Assembly: GCF_900105655.1 (NCBI RefSeq)
Contig: NZ_LT629787.1
Coordinates: 1,116,001-1,180,000 of the forward strand
Source of the DNA: Halopseudomonas salegens
GTDB lineage: Bacteria > Pseudomonadota > Gammaproteobacteria > Pseudomonadales > Pseudomonadaceae
Reading direction: 5' to 3'
Length of the DNA stretch: 64,000 nt
In this document: in pieces, positions 9,001 through 16,509 of the stretch
Position numbering within the stretch: position 1 is the stretch's first letter
Layout: the number at the start of each line of letters is the position of its first letter
Made by a program: the position numbers and the translations under genes
The notes under the pieces: generated by a model
The model's database searches: none
Seen by the model: the letters and a program-made list of their open reading frames with translations, nothing else
What the model was told of the DNA's origin: nothing

Positions 9001-9904
9001 GGCCATTGAACCGGCCAGGCCATTGGCAGAAACGCCGAGTCAACCAGAAGCCCAGCCGGGTACGTACGCGCTACCGGTTGAGATAACTCAGCAGCAGGCC
9101 GGGATCTCCGTGACTTTCTGGCCAGCATGGGTGGAGCAGGGTGAAGAGGTCGTCGAGCAGTTGTTTGATCTGCCGGAGACCGCAGAGCAAGCGCACCGGC
9201 TTGGCGTACAACGTTTGATCCTGCAGGCCCTGAGTGAGCAGGCGCGATACTTGCGCCAAAAGCTCAGTGTGGCCAGGGAAGCTGCCATCTATTACCGCGA
9301 GATGGGTAGCCAGCAGCAATTGCTGGATGACTTGATGCTGGCCGCCATTGATCGCTGCTGCTTGCCATCCGGGGAACCGTTGCCGCGTGATCCTGATGCC
9401 CTGGCTGCCTGTATCGAGGCAGGGCGGGGTGATTGGGTGGCGACAGCCGAGCGTCTTGGCAGCCAGCTTCTGCAGTTGCTGAAAGACTGGCATCAGGTGC
9501 AGAAGCGTTTGAAGGGCAAGATCGACCTTTCCTGGGCGTTGGCATTGAATGATGTCAGACAGCAGCTGGACAACCTGGTTTACCCCGGATTTGTGCGGGA
9601 AGTGCCCGCCGAATGGTTGAATGAATACCCGCGATACTTTGCAGCCTTGCAGCAGCGTCTGGACAAGCTGGCCGGGCAAACACAGCGTGATCGCGTGTGG
9701 ACCGACGAGTTGCAGGGTCTCTGGCAGCAATATCAGGATCGCGCAGCACGTTATCGACAGGAAGGGCGGCATGATTCGCGCCTGGTGCAATGGCGCTGGA
9801 TGCTGGAAGAATACCGGGTATCGTTGTTTGCCCAGCAATTGGGCACGCGTATGCCGGTATCGGCCAAACGACTGAACAAACTCTGGCAGGAGATTGGTCG
9901 ATGA
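6014..9904 (+). CDS. hrpA: ATP-dependent RNA helicase HrpA
   Basis: A 1296-residue DEAH-box helicase of normal HrpA length (about 1300 in E. coli). Motifs in order: Walker A GETGSGKTTQ at 91-100, DEAH at 188-191, SATID, then the C-terminal RecA domain with ATNVAETSLTVPGI and QRKGRCGR, and the long HrpA-specific C-terminal region. HrpA-type enzymes unwind RNA with 3' to 5' polarity and act in mRNA processing and resolving stalled ribosomes. The start at ATG 6014 gives the expected N-terminus; the ribosome binding site is poor. It lies just after the fadD terminator and 18 bp ahead of the hydrolase gene. Confidence 0.95.
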   Translation: MSDQQQLVNNLELAMSADRHPLRRQLHALGKHPDPARKEKWLARFQASCALASQRAASVPAIRYDDQLPIAARREQIMDAIREHQVIVIAGETGSGKTTQLPKICLELGRGVHGLIGHTQPRRLAARSVASRVAEEIGTPLGELVGYQVRFSHQSNERTLVKLMTDGILLAETQHDRFLNRYDTLIIDEAHERSLNIDFLLGFLKTILPKRPDLKVIITSATIDLERFSAHFDNAPIIEVSGRTYPVDVWYRPLQAEMDEEGNALEEDLSIDQGIVAAIRELEAYERANHKPPGDALVFLPGEREIRDTADYLRKANLRHTEILPLYARLSSAEQQKIFSSHAGRRVVLATNVAETSLTVPGIAYVIDPGEARISRYSPRSKVQRLPVEPVSQASANQRKGRCGRVADGLCVRLYSEEDFERRPAFTDPEILRTNLAAVILQMLHLRLGRIEDFPFIEPPDGRAISDGFNLLQELGAVSKDGEITATGRQLARLPTDPRIGRMLIAAAELNSLEELLVIASALSVQDPRERPLERQQAADQAHAQWKDEASDFVAFLNLWRGFEAQRQDLSQNQLRSWCRRNFINYLRMREWRETHRQLLLTCRDLGLERNREPASDEAVHKALLAGLLSHLGNKTEDGDYMGARQRRFLLHPSSALAKKKPAWIMVAELTETRRLYGRLAAKIDPLWVEPLASHLSKTSHSEPHWEKKRGQVVAFEQVSLFGLIIVPRRKVHFGPIDPTAARDIFIRRALVEGEWHGKSAFNRANQALLAELNELEAKARKRDILVDDEALFTYFNARIPDTIYQLASFERWLKKTSQQEPGLLHMTRDELLQREASEVSGEQYPDSWRWQQVALPLSYHFEPNHPADGVTLRVPAALLRQLPEQRLDWLVPGLLFDKCVAMVRALPKTLRKNFVPVPDFVAAALERMPFGEGPLGPTLGRELTRMTGARIDDDAWQELALEAHLLMRLEVLDGKGQVIASGRDYTALCQQLEGQAIEPARPLAETPSQPEAQPGTYALPVEITQQQAGISVTFWPAWVEQGEEVVEQLFDLPETAEQAHRLGVQRLILQALSEQARYLRQKLSVAREAAIYYREMGSQQQLLDDLMLAAIDRCCLPSGEPLPRDPDALAACIEAGRGDWVATAERLGSQLLQLLKDWHQVQKRLKGKIDLSWALALNDVRQQLDNLVYPGFVREVPAEWLNEYPRYFAALQQRLDKLAGQTQRDRVWTDELQGLWQQYQDRAARYRQEGRHDSRLVQWRWMLEEYRVSLFAQQLGTRMPVSAKRLNKLWQEIGR

Positions 9905-9922
9905 ACAGGTTACAATTGGCTG

Positions 9923-10924
9923 ATGATTGACGAAACCTTCGACCAGTCCGGGATTCTCAGTGTCGCCATGCGGGTCACGACCGCCGATGGCGAAACGCTG
10001 CATGTGCAGCGTTTCAGCGCTACCGCAGAGGCCAGTGGCCCACCGCTGTTGCTGATGCACGGGCTGGCGGAAGATGGGCGGGTTTTCTACCCGTCACATG
10101 GTCTGGGGTTGGCGCCTTTTCTGGCCGCTGCCGGCTACAGCGTTTATGTGCCCGATTTGCGCGGCCACGGGCACAGCACGCCTGCTCTTGAACCGGGGTT
10201 GGTGATTACTCAGAACGCCCTGATTTGCAATGACTTGCCGGCCTTGTTCGAGCTGCTGTCGGCATCGCATGCCGGGCAAGCCTGGGCGGGTCTGGCGCAT
10301 GGGGTCGGTGGTTTATGGTTGACCAGTGCGTTGATTCGACAGCCCCAATGGCTGGCCAACAGTGCCGGTCTGGTACATTTCGCGACCCGCCGAGCCAGTG
10401 TGGCTGCAAGTTGGCGCAAGCGTTTGGTGATCAACTGGCTGTGGCAAGGTGTCGTGACCCGTTTTTCGCGCATCAAGGGTTATGTGCCAGCTGTTGCCCT
10501 GGGTGCGGGTACCAGCAATGAGTCCTGTCAGTTGCAGGCAGATGCTCTGGATTGGCTACAAGGTGGGGCATGGCGTGATTTGACCGATGGTTTCGATTAT
10601 GCTGACGCTTTGGCGACTCTGAATTGGCCGCCCGGGCTGTATCTGACCGGCAAGGCTGATCGGATCATGGGTGCGGTGGCGGACGTCAAGGCCTTTGCCC
10701 GCGAACTGGGACGGCATGATGCGCAAATAGTAGTACTGGAACAGGGCAGTGGATGCTCACGGAATTATGGCCACAATGATCTGCTTGGCCACCAACAGGC
10801 AGCAGTGGACCATTTTCCCCTGGTGCAGGAATGGCTGCGGCAACAATACAACAAGGTACAAGGCGTGCGGGCCTTGCACCGCCCTGATAACAGAGAAGAG
10901 GACCGACCGTGCACAACGTCGTGA
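9923..10924 (+). CDS. Alpha/beta hydrolase-fold protein lacking the nucleophile serine
   Basis: A 333-residue alpha/beta hydrolase-fold protein. The HGLAEDG oxyanion-hole motif is at 46-52, and candidate catalytic Asp246 (TGKADR) and His284 (YGHND) are in place. The nucleophile elbow, normally G-x-S-x-G, reads LAHGVGG (124-130), so the serine position is Gly127. It is therefore unlikely to be a classical serine hydrolase. Its last 16 nt overlap the start of the KASIII-like gene, indicating translational coupling and a role connected with acyl chains. The start is uncertain: ATG 9923 or 9969. It could be a non-hydrolytic acyl-binding or partner protein; that is inference. Confidence 0.8.
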   Translation: MIDETFDQSGILSVAMRVTTADGETLHVQRFSATAEASGPPLLLMHGLAEDGRVFYPSHGLGLAPFLAAAGYSVYVPDLRGHGHSTPALEPGLVITQNALICNDLPALFELLSASHAGQAWAGLAHGVGGLWLTSALIRQPQWLANSAGLVHFATRRASVAASWRKRLVINWLWQGVVTRFSRIKGYVPAVALGAGTSNESCQLQADALDWLQGGAWRDLTDGFDYADALATLNWPPGLYLTGKADRIMGAVADVKAFARELGRHDAQIVVLEQGSGCSRNYGHNDLLGHQQAAVDHFPLVQEWLRQQYNKVQGVRALHRPDNREEDRPCTTS

Positions 10925-12030
10925 TTAGCGGAACGGGTTTGTATACACCCCCGAACAGCATCAGCAATGAAGAACTGGTTGCCAGTTTCAACGCCTATGT
11001 CGAACAGTTCAATCGTGACAATGCCGCCGCTATCGAGCGCGGCGAGATGACTGCGCTGGCCGGTTCGAGCACCGATTTCATTGAAAAGGCTTCGGGTATC
11101 AAGAGCCGTTACGTGGTCAACAAGGAGGGTATTCTGGATACCCGGCGCATGGTTCCGGATATCCCCGAGCGCAGCAATGACGAATGGTCGATCCTGTGTG
11201 AGATGTCGGTCAAGGCGGCTACCCAGGCCCTGGAGCGGGCTGGTCGCACGGCCGCTGATATTGACGGGGTTATCGTTGCCTGTTCCAACCTGCAACGGGC
11301 CTACCCGGCAATTGCCATCGAAGTACAGGACGCGCTGGGCATCGATGGCTTCGGTTATGACATGAACGTGGCGTGTTCATCGGCGACTTTTGGTATCCAG
11401 AATGCGGCCAACAACATTCAGTTGGGTCAGGCGCGTGCAATTCTCATGGTTAACCCGGAAATCTGTACCGGGCACATGAATTTCCGTGACCGTGACAGCC
11501 ACTTTATCTTTGGTGATGCCTGTACGGCAGTGGTGCTGGAGCGAGCCGATCTGGCTGTATCCGGGCACCAGTTCGATATTCTGGGTACCAAGCTGTTGAC
11601 CAAGTTCTCCAACAATATCCGCAACAACTTCGGTTATCTCAACCGTTGTGCGCCGGAGGGTGTTGGCCAACCGGACAAGCTGTTTATTCAGCAGGGCCGC
11701 AAGGTGTTCAAGGATGTCTGTCCCATGGTGGCCGAGCTGATCGGGACGCACCTGCAGGAGCATAACCTGCCCGTTACCGATATCAGCCGTTTCTGGTTGC
11801 ACCAGGCCAACCTGAACATGAATATGTTGATTGCACGCAAGCTGCTCGGCCGTGATCCGGATGAAAAGGAGGCGCCTGTAGTGCTTGATCAGCATGCCAA
11901 TACCAGCTCTGCCGGCTCGATCATCGCCTTCCACAAACATCAGGATGATCTGCCCAGTGGCAGCCATGGAGTCATCTGTTCCTTTGGTGCCGGCTATTCG
12001 ATTGGCAGTGTGATTGTGCGCAAGCAGTAA
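10909..12030 (+). CDS. Beta-ketoacyl-ACP synthase III family protein (PA3286-like)
   Basis: A 373-residue thiolase-fold condensing enzyme with the KASIII triad Cys156 (NVACSSATF), His298 (WLHQAN) and Asn331 (HANTSSAGS). It is longer than FabH (about 317) and resembles the P. aeruginosa enzyme that condenses medium-chain acyl-CoA from beta-oxidation with malonyl-ACP, shunting degradation intermediates into synthesis (recalled from the literature). It starts with GTG at 10909 inside the 3' end of the hydrolase gene; AGAAGAGGA lies 6 nt upstream and supports this start. Nearness to the two fadD genes fits the shunt role. Substrate chain length is not readable from sequence. Confidence 0.88.
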   Translation: MHNVVISGTGLYTPPNSISNEELVASFNAYVEQFNRDNAAAIERGEMTALAGSSTDFIEKASGIKSRYVVNKEGILDTRRMVPDIPERSNDEWSILCEMSVKAATQALERAGRTAADIDGVIVACSNLQRAYPAIAIEVQDALGIDGFGYDMNVACSSATFGIQNAANNIQLGQARAILMVNPEICTGHMNFRDRDSHFIFGDACTAVVLERADLAVSGHQFDILGTKLLTKFSNNIRNNFGYLNRCAPEGVGQPDKLFIQQGRKVFKDVCPMVAELIGTHLQEHNLPVTDISRFWLHQANLNMNMLIARKLLGRDPDEKEAPVVLDQHANTSSAGSIIAFHKHQDDLPSGSHGVICSFGAGYSIGSVIVRKQ

Positions 12031-12056
12031 TCATTTCTGACTTGTCGTTCCTCTTT

Positions 12057-12083
12057 CCCCTCTCCCACGCAAGGGGAGAGGGG
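12057..12083. terminator. Intergenic hairpin after the KASIII-like gene
   Basis: CCCCTCTCCC (12057-12066) and GGGAGAGGGG (12074-12083) form a perfect 10-bp stem with a 7-nt loop, 27 nt after the stop codon. There is no T-run, so terminator activity is possible rather than clear. Confidence 0.5.
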
Positions 12084-12258
12084 AGACTTTGCGTTGACGT
12101 TTTATGATTTCCCCGGTTTTCTTTTCTGTCGCCTTGATGCTCCTGAGCCTCGCCAAGGGGTGAAATGCACGGGTAAGCAAGCACTCTTGACGTTATCTAG
12201 ACCAAAGTAGGGGGGGCATTTTCAGACCTCATCCAGGTTCATTTTTCTCAGTCTTTAA

Positions 12259-12272
12259 TTGATTGAAATCAA
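12259..12272. promoter_or_regulatory. Anr/FNR binding site
   Basis: TTGAT-TGAA-ATCAA is a perfect match to the Anr/FNR consensus TTGAT-N4-ATCAA and extends one more pair on each side. Centred at 12265.5, it lies about 44 bp before the likely transcription start of the symporter operon, in the activating class II position. This predicts induction at low oxygen. Confidence 0.75.
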
Positions 12273-12413
12273 TGGCTTGATGGTCTCAATTCAGTCTTGA
12301 TAAAGCCTTTCTTGTCCTGCCTGCAAGCCCTGCTACGACCTAAGTCTTAATCTCCGATTGACCACTGCGGTGCTACCGTCGATGCGTCAAAACAACAACA
12401 ATCGGAGATGGTT

Positions 12414-12680
12414 ATGTCCCTTTCAAGAGAAGACGCTGCCCGCGGCTACTGGAAGGAAAACGTGCGCCTGATGCTGACCTTGCTGGTCATCTGGTTCGCG
12501 GTGTCCTTTGGTGCCGGCATTTTGTTTGTCGATCTGCTCGACAATATTCGCTTCTTTGGCTTCCCGCTTGGCTTCTGGTTTGCCCAGCAGGGTTCCATCT
12601 ACACCTTCGTGGTCCTGATCTTCTTCTACGTCTGGAAGATGAACCGGCTCGATCGTAAATACGACTTCCACGAAGAGTAA
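12414..12680 (+). CDS. Sodium/substrate symporter small subunit (DUF4212)
   Basis: An 88-residue membrane protein with two predicted transmembrane helices (about 20-42 and 52-75) and the YWKENVRLML entry segment typical of DUF4212. This family is encoded directly upstream of VC_2705-type solute:sodium symporters and is thought to act as their small subunit. The second of two in-frame ATGs (12414) is chosen because GGAG lies 6 nt upstream; ATG 12408 would sit on that ribosome binding site. The stop is 14 bp before the symporter start, so the two are an operon. A perfect Anr box lies about 140 bp upstream. Confidence 0.85.
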   Translation: MSLSREDAARGYWKENVRLMLTLLVIWFAVSFGAGILFVDLLDNIRFFGFPLGFWFAQQGSIYTFVVLIFFYVWKMNRLDRKYDFHEE

Positions 12681-12694
12681 GCGAGGAGCCCCCC

Positions 12695-14464
12695 ATGGAA
12701 ACCCAAACTCTTATCTATCTGTTTGTCGGGGCGACCTTCGCCCTTTATATCGGCATCGCCATCTGGTCACGCGCCGGCAGTACCAGTGAATATTATGTCG
12801 CCAGCAAGGGCGTGCACCCGATTGCCAATGGTATGGCTACTGGTGCTGACTGGATGTCAGCAGCATCCTTTATCTCCATGGCTGGCATGATCGCCTTTCT
12901 CGGTCGTGACGGCAGTGTCTACCTGATGGGCTGGACCGGTGGCTATGTGCTGCTGGCCATGTGTCTGGCGCCTTACCTGCGCAAGTTCGGCAAGTTCACC
13001 GTGCCGGAGTTTGTCGGCGAACGCTATTACTCGCAGACGGCGCGGGTGGTGGCGGTGATCTGCGTGATCTTTATTTCCTTCACCTATGTCGCCGGGCAAA
13101 TGCGAGGCGTGGGTATCGTGTTCTCACGTTACCTGGAAGTGGATATCACCGTTGGTGTGGTCATCGGCATGGCCATCGTCTTCTTCTACGCGGTACTCGG
13201 TGGCATGAAGGGCATCACCTACACCCAGGTGGCGCAATACTGCGTGATGATGTTTGCCTATATGGTGCCGGCGATCTATATCTCCCTGATGATTACCGGT
13301 ATGCCGATTCCCCAGTTGGGCTTTGGCAGCACAGTATCGGGCACCGACACCTACCTGCTTGACCGGCTCAACGGGCTGGGTGCCGAACTCGGTTTTGATG
13401 CCTATACCGATGGCAGCAAGGCGACCATCGATGTGTTCTTTATCACCATGGCGCTGATGGTGGGCACTGCAGGCTTGCCCCATGTGATTGTACGCTTCTT
13501 CACCACCCCGACCGTGCGCGATGCGCGCAAATCAGCCGGCTATGCGCTGCTGTTTATTGCCATTCTCTACACCACTGCACCTGCGCTGGCCGCCTTTGCC
13601 AAGACCAACCTGCTCAACACCATCCCGGAAACCCCCTATACGGAAGTGCCCGAGTGGGTGACCACCTGGGAAAACGCTGGTCTGGTAGCCTGGCACGACA
13701 AGAATGGTGACGGCATCATCCAGATGGCGCCAGGCAGCCCGTTCCAGGGGGCACCGCGCTTTTCCGGCGAACAGGGTGAACATGGCGAGCGGGTGGTGAC
13801 CAACACCGTCACGGACAACGCCAATGAAATCTATGTCGACCGCGATATCATCGTATTGGCCAACCCCGAAATCGCCAATCTGCCCGGCTGGGTGGTGGCC
13901 TTGATTGCCGCAGGTGGTCTGGCGGCGGCGCTGTCAACCGCAGCAGGGTTGTTGCTGGTGATCTCGACGTCGGTCTCGCATGACCTGTTGAAGAGCAATA
14001 TGGCGCCGAATATCACCGAGAAGCAGGAGTTGTTGGCCGCACGACTGGCCGCTGCGGTGGCGGTGGTGATCGCCGGCCTGTTCGGGATCTATCCGCCGGC
14101 CTTTGTCGCCCAGGTGGTGGCCTTTGCCTTCGGTCTGGCGGCCGCCTCCTTCTTCCCGGCCATTGTGCTGGGGATCTTCTCCAAGAAGATGAACCGGGAA
14201 GGGGCGATTGTCGGCATGATTGTGGGTCTGGTGTTCACCTTCAGTTATATCGTGTTCTTCAAGTTCATCAGCCCGGAACTGGATAATGCCAATCACTGGT
14301 GGTTCGGGATCTCGCCGGAAGGTATTGGTACGCTGGGCATGATTTTCAACTTCATTTCTGCGGTAACGGTAGCCAGGTTCACCAAGGAACCGCCGGCGCA
14401 TATCCAGCATCTGATCGAGGACATTCGTGTGCCCCGTGGTGCTGGTGCGGCGGTCGATCACTAA
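12695..14464 (+). CDS. Sodium:solute symporter, VC_2705 subfamily (ActP-like)
   Basis: A 589-residue SSS-family transporter with about 12-13 transmembrane segments, related to acetate permease ActP. It probably imports a small organic acid with Na+. The signature-like region TGADWMSAASFISMAG is near residues 49-64. A hydrophilic stretch at about 310-395 interrupts the helices and holds an EF-hand-like loop DKNGDGIIQ at 335-343, a possible Ca2+ site. GAGGAG precedes the ATG. It pairs with the upstream small subunit and is followed by a two-way terminator. The solute cannot be assigned from sequence; acetate, propionate or pyruvate are options. Confidence 0.88.
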   Translation: METQTLIYLFVGATFALYIGIAIWSRAGSTSEYYVASKGVHPIANGMATGADWMSAASFISMAGMIAFLGRDGSVYLMGWTGGYVLLAMCLAPYLRKFGKFTVPEFVGERYYSQTARVVAVICVIFISFTYVAGQMRGVGIVFSRYLEVDITVGVVIGMAIVFFYAVLGGMKGITYTQVAQYCVMMFAYMVPAIYISLMITGMPIPQLGFGSTVSGTDTYLLDRLNGLGAELGFDAYTDGSKATIDVFFITMALMVGTAGLPHVIVRFFTTPTVRDARKSAGYALLFIAILYTTAPALAAFAKTNLLNTIPETPYTEVPEWVTTWENAGLVAWHDKNGDGIIQMAPGSPFQGAPRFSGEQGEHGERVVTNTVTDNANEIYVDRDIIVLANPEIANLPGWVVALIAAGGLAAALSTAAGLLLVISTSVSHDLLKSNMAPNITEKQELLAARLAAAVAVVIAGLFGIYPPAFVAQVVAFAFGLAAASFFPAIVLGIFSKKMNREGAIVGMIVGLVFTFSYIVFFKFISPELDNANHWWFGISPEGIGTLGMIFNFISAVTVARFTKEPPAHIQHLIEDIRVPRGAGAAVDH

Positions 14465-14479
14465 AGCACTCGGTAGTAA

Positions 14480-14509
14480 CCAACAAGGCTCCTGCTGGAG
14501 CCTTGTTGG
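14480..14509. terminator. Terminator between convergent symporter and ntrD genes
   Basis: A perfect 13-bp stem CCAACAAGGCTCC / GGAGCCTTGTTGG with a TGCT loop, 16 nt after the symporter stop and 16 nt after the end of ntrD on the other strand. Short T-rich sequence follows on the plus strand. It probably serves both directions. Confidence 0.8.
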
Positions 14510-14524
14510 TGTTTGGGTAGCCGG

Positions 14525-15406
14525 TTAATGGGCCTCTTCCGGTCGCCGCTGACGCTCGTAAAGGAAACTGAGTACCTGAGCTCGATACTGGTTGTACTGG
14601 GCATCATTGGCCAACGCCAGGCGCTCGCGCGGGCGCTCAAGTTCGATGTCGAGAACCTCACCGATCCTGGCAGCCGGTCCGTTGGTCATCATCACGATCT
14701 TGTCCGAGAGCAGTACCGCTTCATCGACGTCGTGGGTGACCATCAAGACCGTGTTTTTAAGGTCTGCCTGAATCGCCATCACAGAATCCTGCAGGTGCGC
14801 TCGAGTGAGAGCATCCAGTGCTCCGAAAGGCTCATCCATCAACAGCAGGGTGGGTTCCATGGCCAGGGCGCGGGCAATGCCAATACGTTGCTTCATGCCG
14901 CCGGAAATTTCCGCCGGGTATTTGTGCATGGCATGGTCCATGTGAACCAGGCGCAGGTTATGTTCGATCCACTCGCGCATTTCCTTGCGGTTTTTGCGTC
15001 CCTTGAAGATCTCTTTGACTGCCAATTCGATATTCTGATAACAGGTCAGCCAGGGCAGCAGGGCATGATTCTGGAACACCACAGCACGGTCAGGACCGGG
15101 CTGGTTGACTTCGTGCCCCTGCAGAATGGCTCCGCCTTCAGTGGCCTGGCTGAGGCCGGCAACGATATTCAACACGGTGGATTTGCCACAACCGGAATGG
15201 CCGATGACCGAGACGAATTCCCCTTTGTTGATCTTCAGGTTGACCTTGTCGAGGGCACGGAAGAAGCCGCTACGGGTCGGGAAATCAATAGATACCCCAC
15301 TCAGATCGAGGAAAGCTCCCCCGTACTGCCTGGCTTTTTCCTGCTTCAAGCCCTCTGCCGGATCGGCACTGGGAAGCTGCTGTTTAATCATTTGCATTAC
15401 GCTCAT
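14525..15406 (-). CDS. ntrD: Nitrate-type ABC transporter ATP-binding protein
   Basis: A 293-residue ABC ATPase with Walker A GHSGCGKST at about 69-77, signature SGGMKQRIG, and Walker B LLLMDEPF. It belongs to the nitrate/sulfonate/taurine group. It is the last gene of the porin-ntrA-ntrB-ntrD operon and would drive uptake through the NtrB permease. The ATG has a GAGGT site upstream. An N-terminal extension of about 30 residues precedes the usual domain start; internal Met codons leave the exact start slightly open. Nitrate is the most likely substrate given the NrtA-type binding protein next door. Confidence 0.9.
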   Translation of the reverse strand: MSVMQMIKQQLPSADPAEGLKQEKARQYGGAFLDLSGVSIDFPTRSGFFRALDKVNLKINKGEFVSVIGHSGCGKSTVLNIVAGLSQATEGGAILQGHEVNQPGPDRAVVFQNHALLPWLTCYQNIELAVKEIFKGRKNRKEMREWIEHNLRLVHMDHAMHKYPAEISGGMKQRIGIARALAMEPTLLLMDEPFGALDALTRAHLQDSVMAIQADLKNTVLMVTHDVDEAVLLSDKIVMMTNGPAARIGEVLDIELERPRERLALANDAQYNQYRAQVLSFLYERQRRPEEAH

Positions 15407-15435
15407 GTTGTTACCTCATTGGGTTGCAATGGCTC

Positions 15436-16452
15436 TCAGGCGGCCTGTTTGTCGTGCGACAGGCACTTCTGCAGCGTCACCATCAACCAGTCGAGCAGAA
15501 AACCGATAAAACCGATAACCAGTACCGCGACCATGATGCGGCCCAGTGAGTTGGAGCTGCCGTTCTGGAACTCATCCCAGATAAACTTGCCCAGTCCGGG
15601 GTTCTGCGCCAGCATCTCGGCGGCGATCAGCACCATCCAGCCGATACCCAGGGAAATCCGCAGGCCGGTAAAGATCATCGGCAGGGCGGCCGGGATGGCA
15701 ATCTTGAAAATACGTTTGTGCAGTGGCAGACGAATGACGCGGCCGACATTGATCCAGTCGCGATCAATTGAACCCACCGCTACTGCGGTGTTGATCAGCG
15801 TTGGCCAGAGAGAACACAGCGTGACTGTGATTGCCGAGGTAATAAAGGAACGACTGAACATGGGGTCGTCAGAGACGTACACGGCACTGACCACCAGGGT
15901 CACAATGGGTAGCCAGGCCAGTGGGGAAACCGGTTTGAGGATCTGTACCAAGGGGCTTATCGACCCATACAGGCGCTGACTGAGCCCACAGGCGACGCCG
16001 ATCGGAATGGCAATCAGGCTGGCAAGGATAAAGCCGGTAAACACGGTTTTCAGGCTGGTAAAAACCTGATCAATGAAGGTCGGTGCGCCGGTGTAGGAGC
16101 GCCAGCGCACTTCGGCATCCGGATTCTCTGCCAGGCGTTGTGCGTTGCGATCTTCCTGGCGCTGCATAAAGGCGGCTTCGCGACTGCGTTCGCGCTGATG
16201 GTCTTCATACAGGTTGCCGGCTTGCTCCCAGACCTGAACCGGGCCGGGCAACTGGCCCAGGCTGGTATTTACCTGGCTTGCGCCAGCGGCCCAGAGCAAC
16301 AGGAAAATACCAATGGCAAGCATCGGCAAACCCACCTGGTCAAACAGGTCACGGGCTTGCTCGCGCCAGTTTTCGCCCTTGAACAGCCGGACTACGGGAA
16401 CCATCCAGTTCAACCCGCTCAATTCCATGTAATGAATGATTCGGTTACTCAT
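15436..16452 (-). CDS. ntrB: Nitrate-type ABC transporter permease
   Basis: A 338-residue inner-membrane permease of the BPD_transp_1 family, with about six transmembrane helices and the EAA-type loop in the C-terminal half. After the first helix (about 40-60) there is a charged periplasmic stretch of some 70 residues, rich in Glu, Arg and Gln, as seen in nitrate permeases of this group. ATG 16452 is chosen because AGGTGA lies 5 nt upstream; an upstream TTG at 16467 would cover that site. It follows ntrA after a stable intergenic hairpin. Confidence 0.88.
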   Translation of the reverse strand: MSNRIIHYMELSGLNWMVPVVRLFKGENWREQARDLFDQVGLPMLAIGIFLLLWAAGASQVNTSLGQLPGPVQVWEQAGNLYEDHQRERSREAAFMQRQEDRNAQRLAENPDAEVRWRSYTGAPTFIDQVFTSLKTVFTGFILASLIAIPIGVACGLSQRLYGSISPLVQILKPVSPLAWLPIVTLVVSAVYVSDDPMFSRSFITSAITVTLCSLWPTLINTAVAVGSIDRDWINVGRVIRLPLHKRIFKIAIPAALPMIFTGLRISLGIGWMVLIAAEMLAQNPGLGKFIWDEFQNGSSNSLGRIMVAVLVIGFIGFLLDWLMVTLQKCLSHDKQAA

Positions 16453-16477
16453 ACAATCACCTATCAAAGTGGCAAGC

Positions 16478-16502
16478 GCCCCTGGTCAAGGTGACCAGGG
16501 GC
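16478..16502 (-). promoter_or_regulatory. Intra-operon hairpin between ntrA and ntrB
   Basis: An 11-bp perfect stem GCCCCTGGTCA / TGACCAGGGGC with a 3-nt loop lies 7 nt after the ntrA stop. No T-run follows. Such hairpins after binding-protein genes often protect the upstream message from 3' exonucleases, giving more binding protein than permease. Confidence 0.7.
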
Positions 16503-16509
16503 AACTTGT

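Larger units (their letters stand above)
12031..12413 (+). promoter_or_regulatory. Intergenic promoter region of the sodium symporter operon
   Basis: This 383-bp gap has two recognisable items: a hairpin at 12057-12083 and an Anr/FNR box at 12259-12272, both listed separately. A -10-like TGATAA around 12299-12304 sits at the right distance from the box for a class II activated promoter, with transcription starting near 12309. The remaining sequence has no coding capacity that I can support. Confidence 0.5.
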
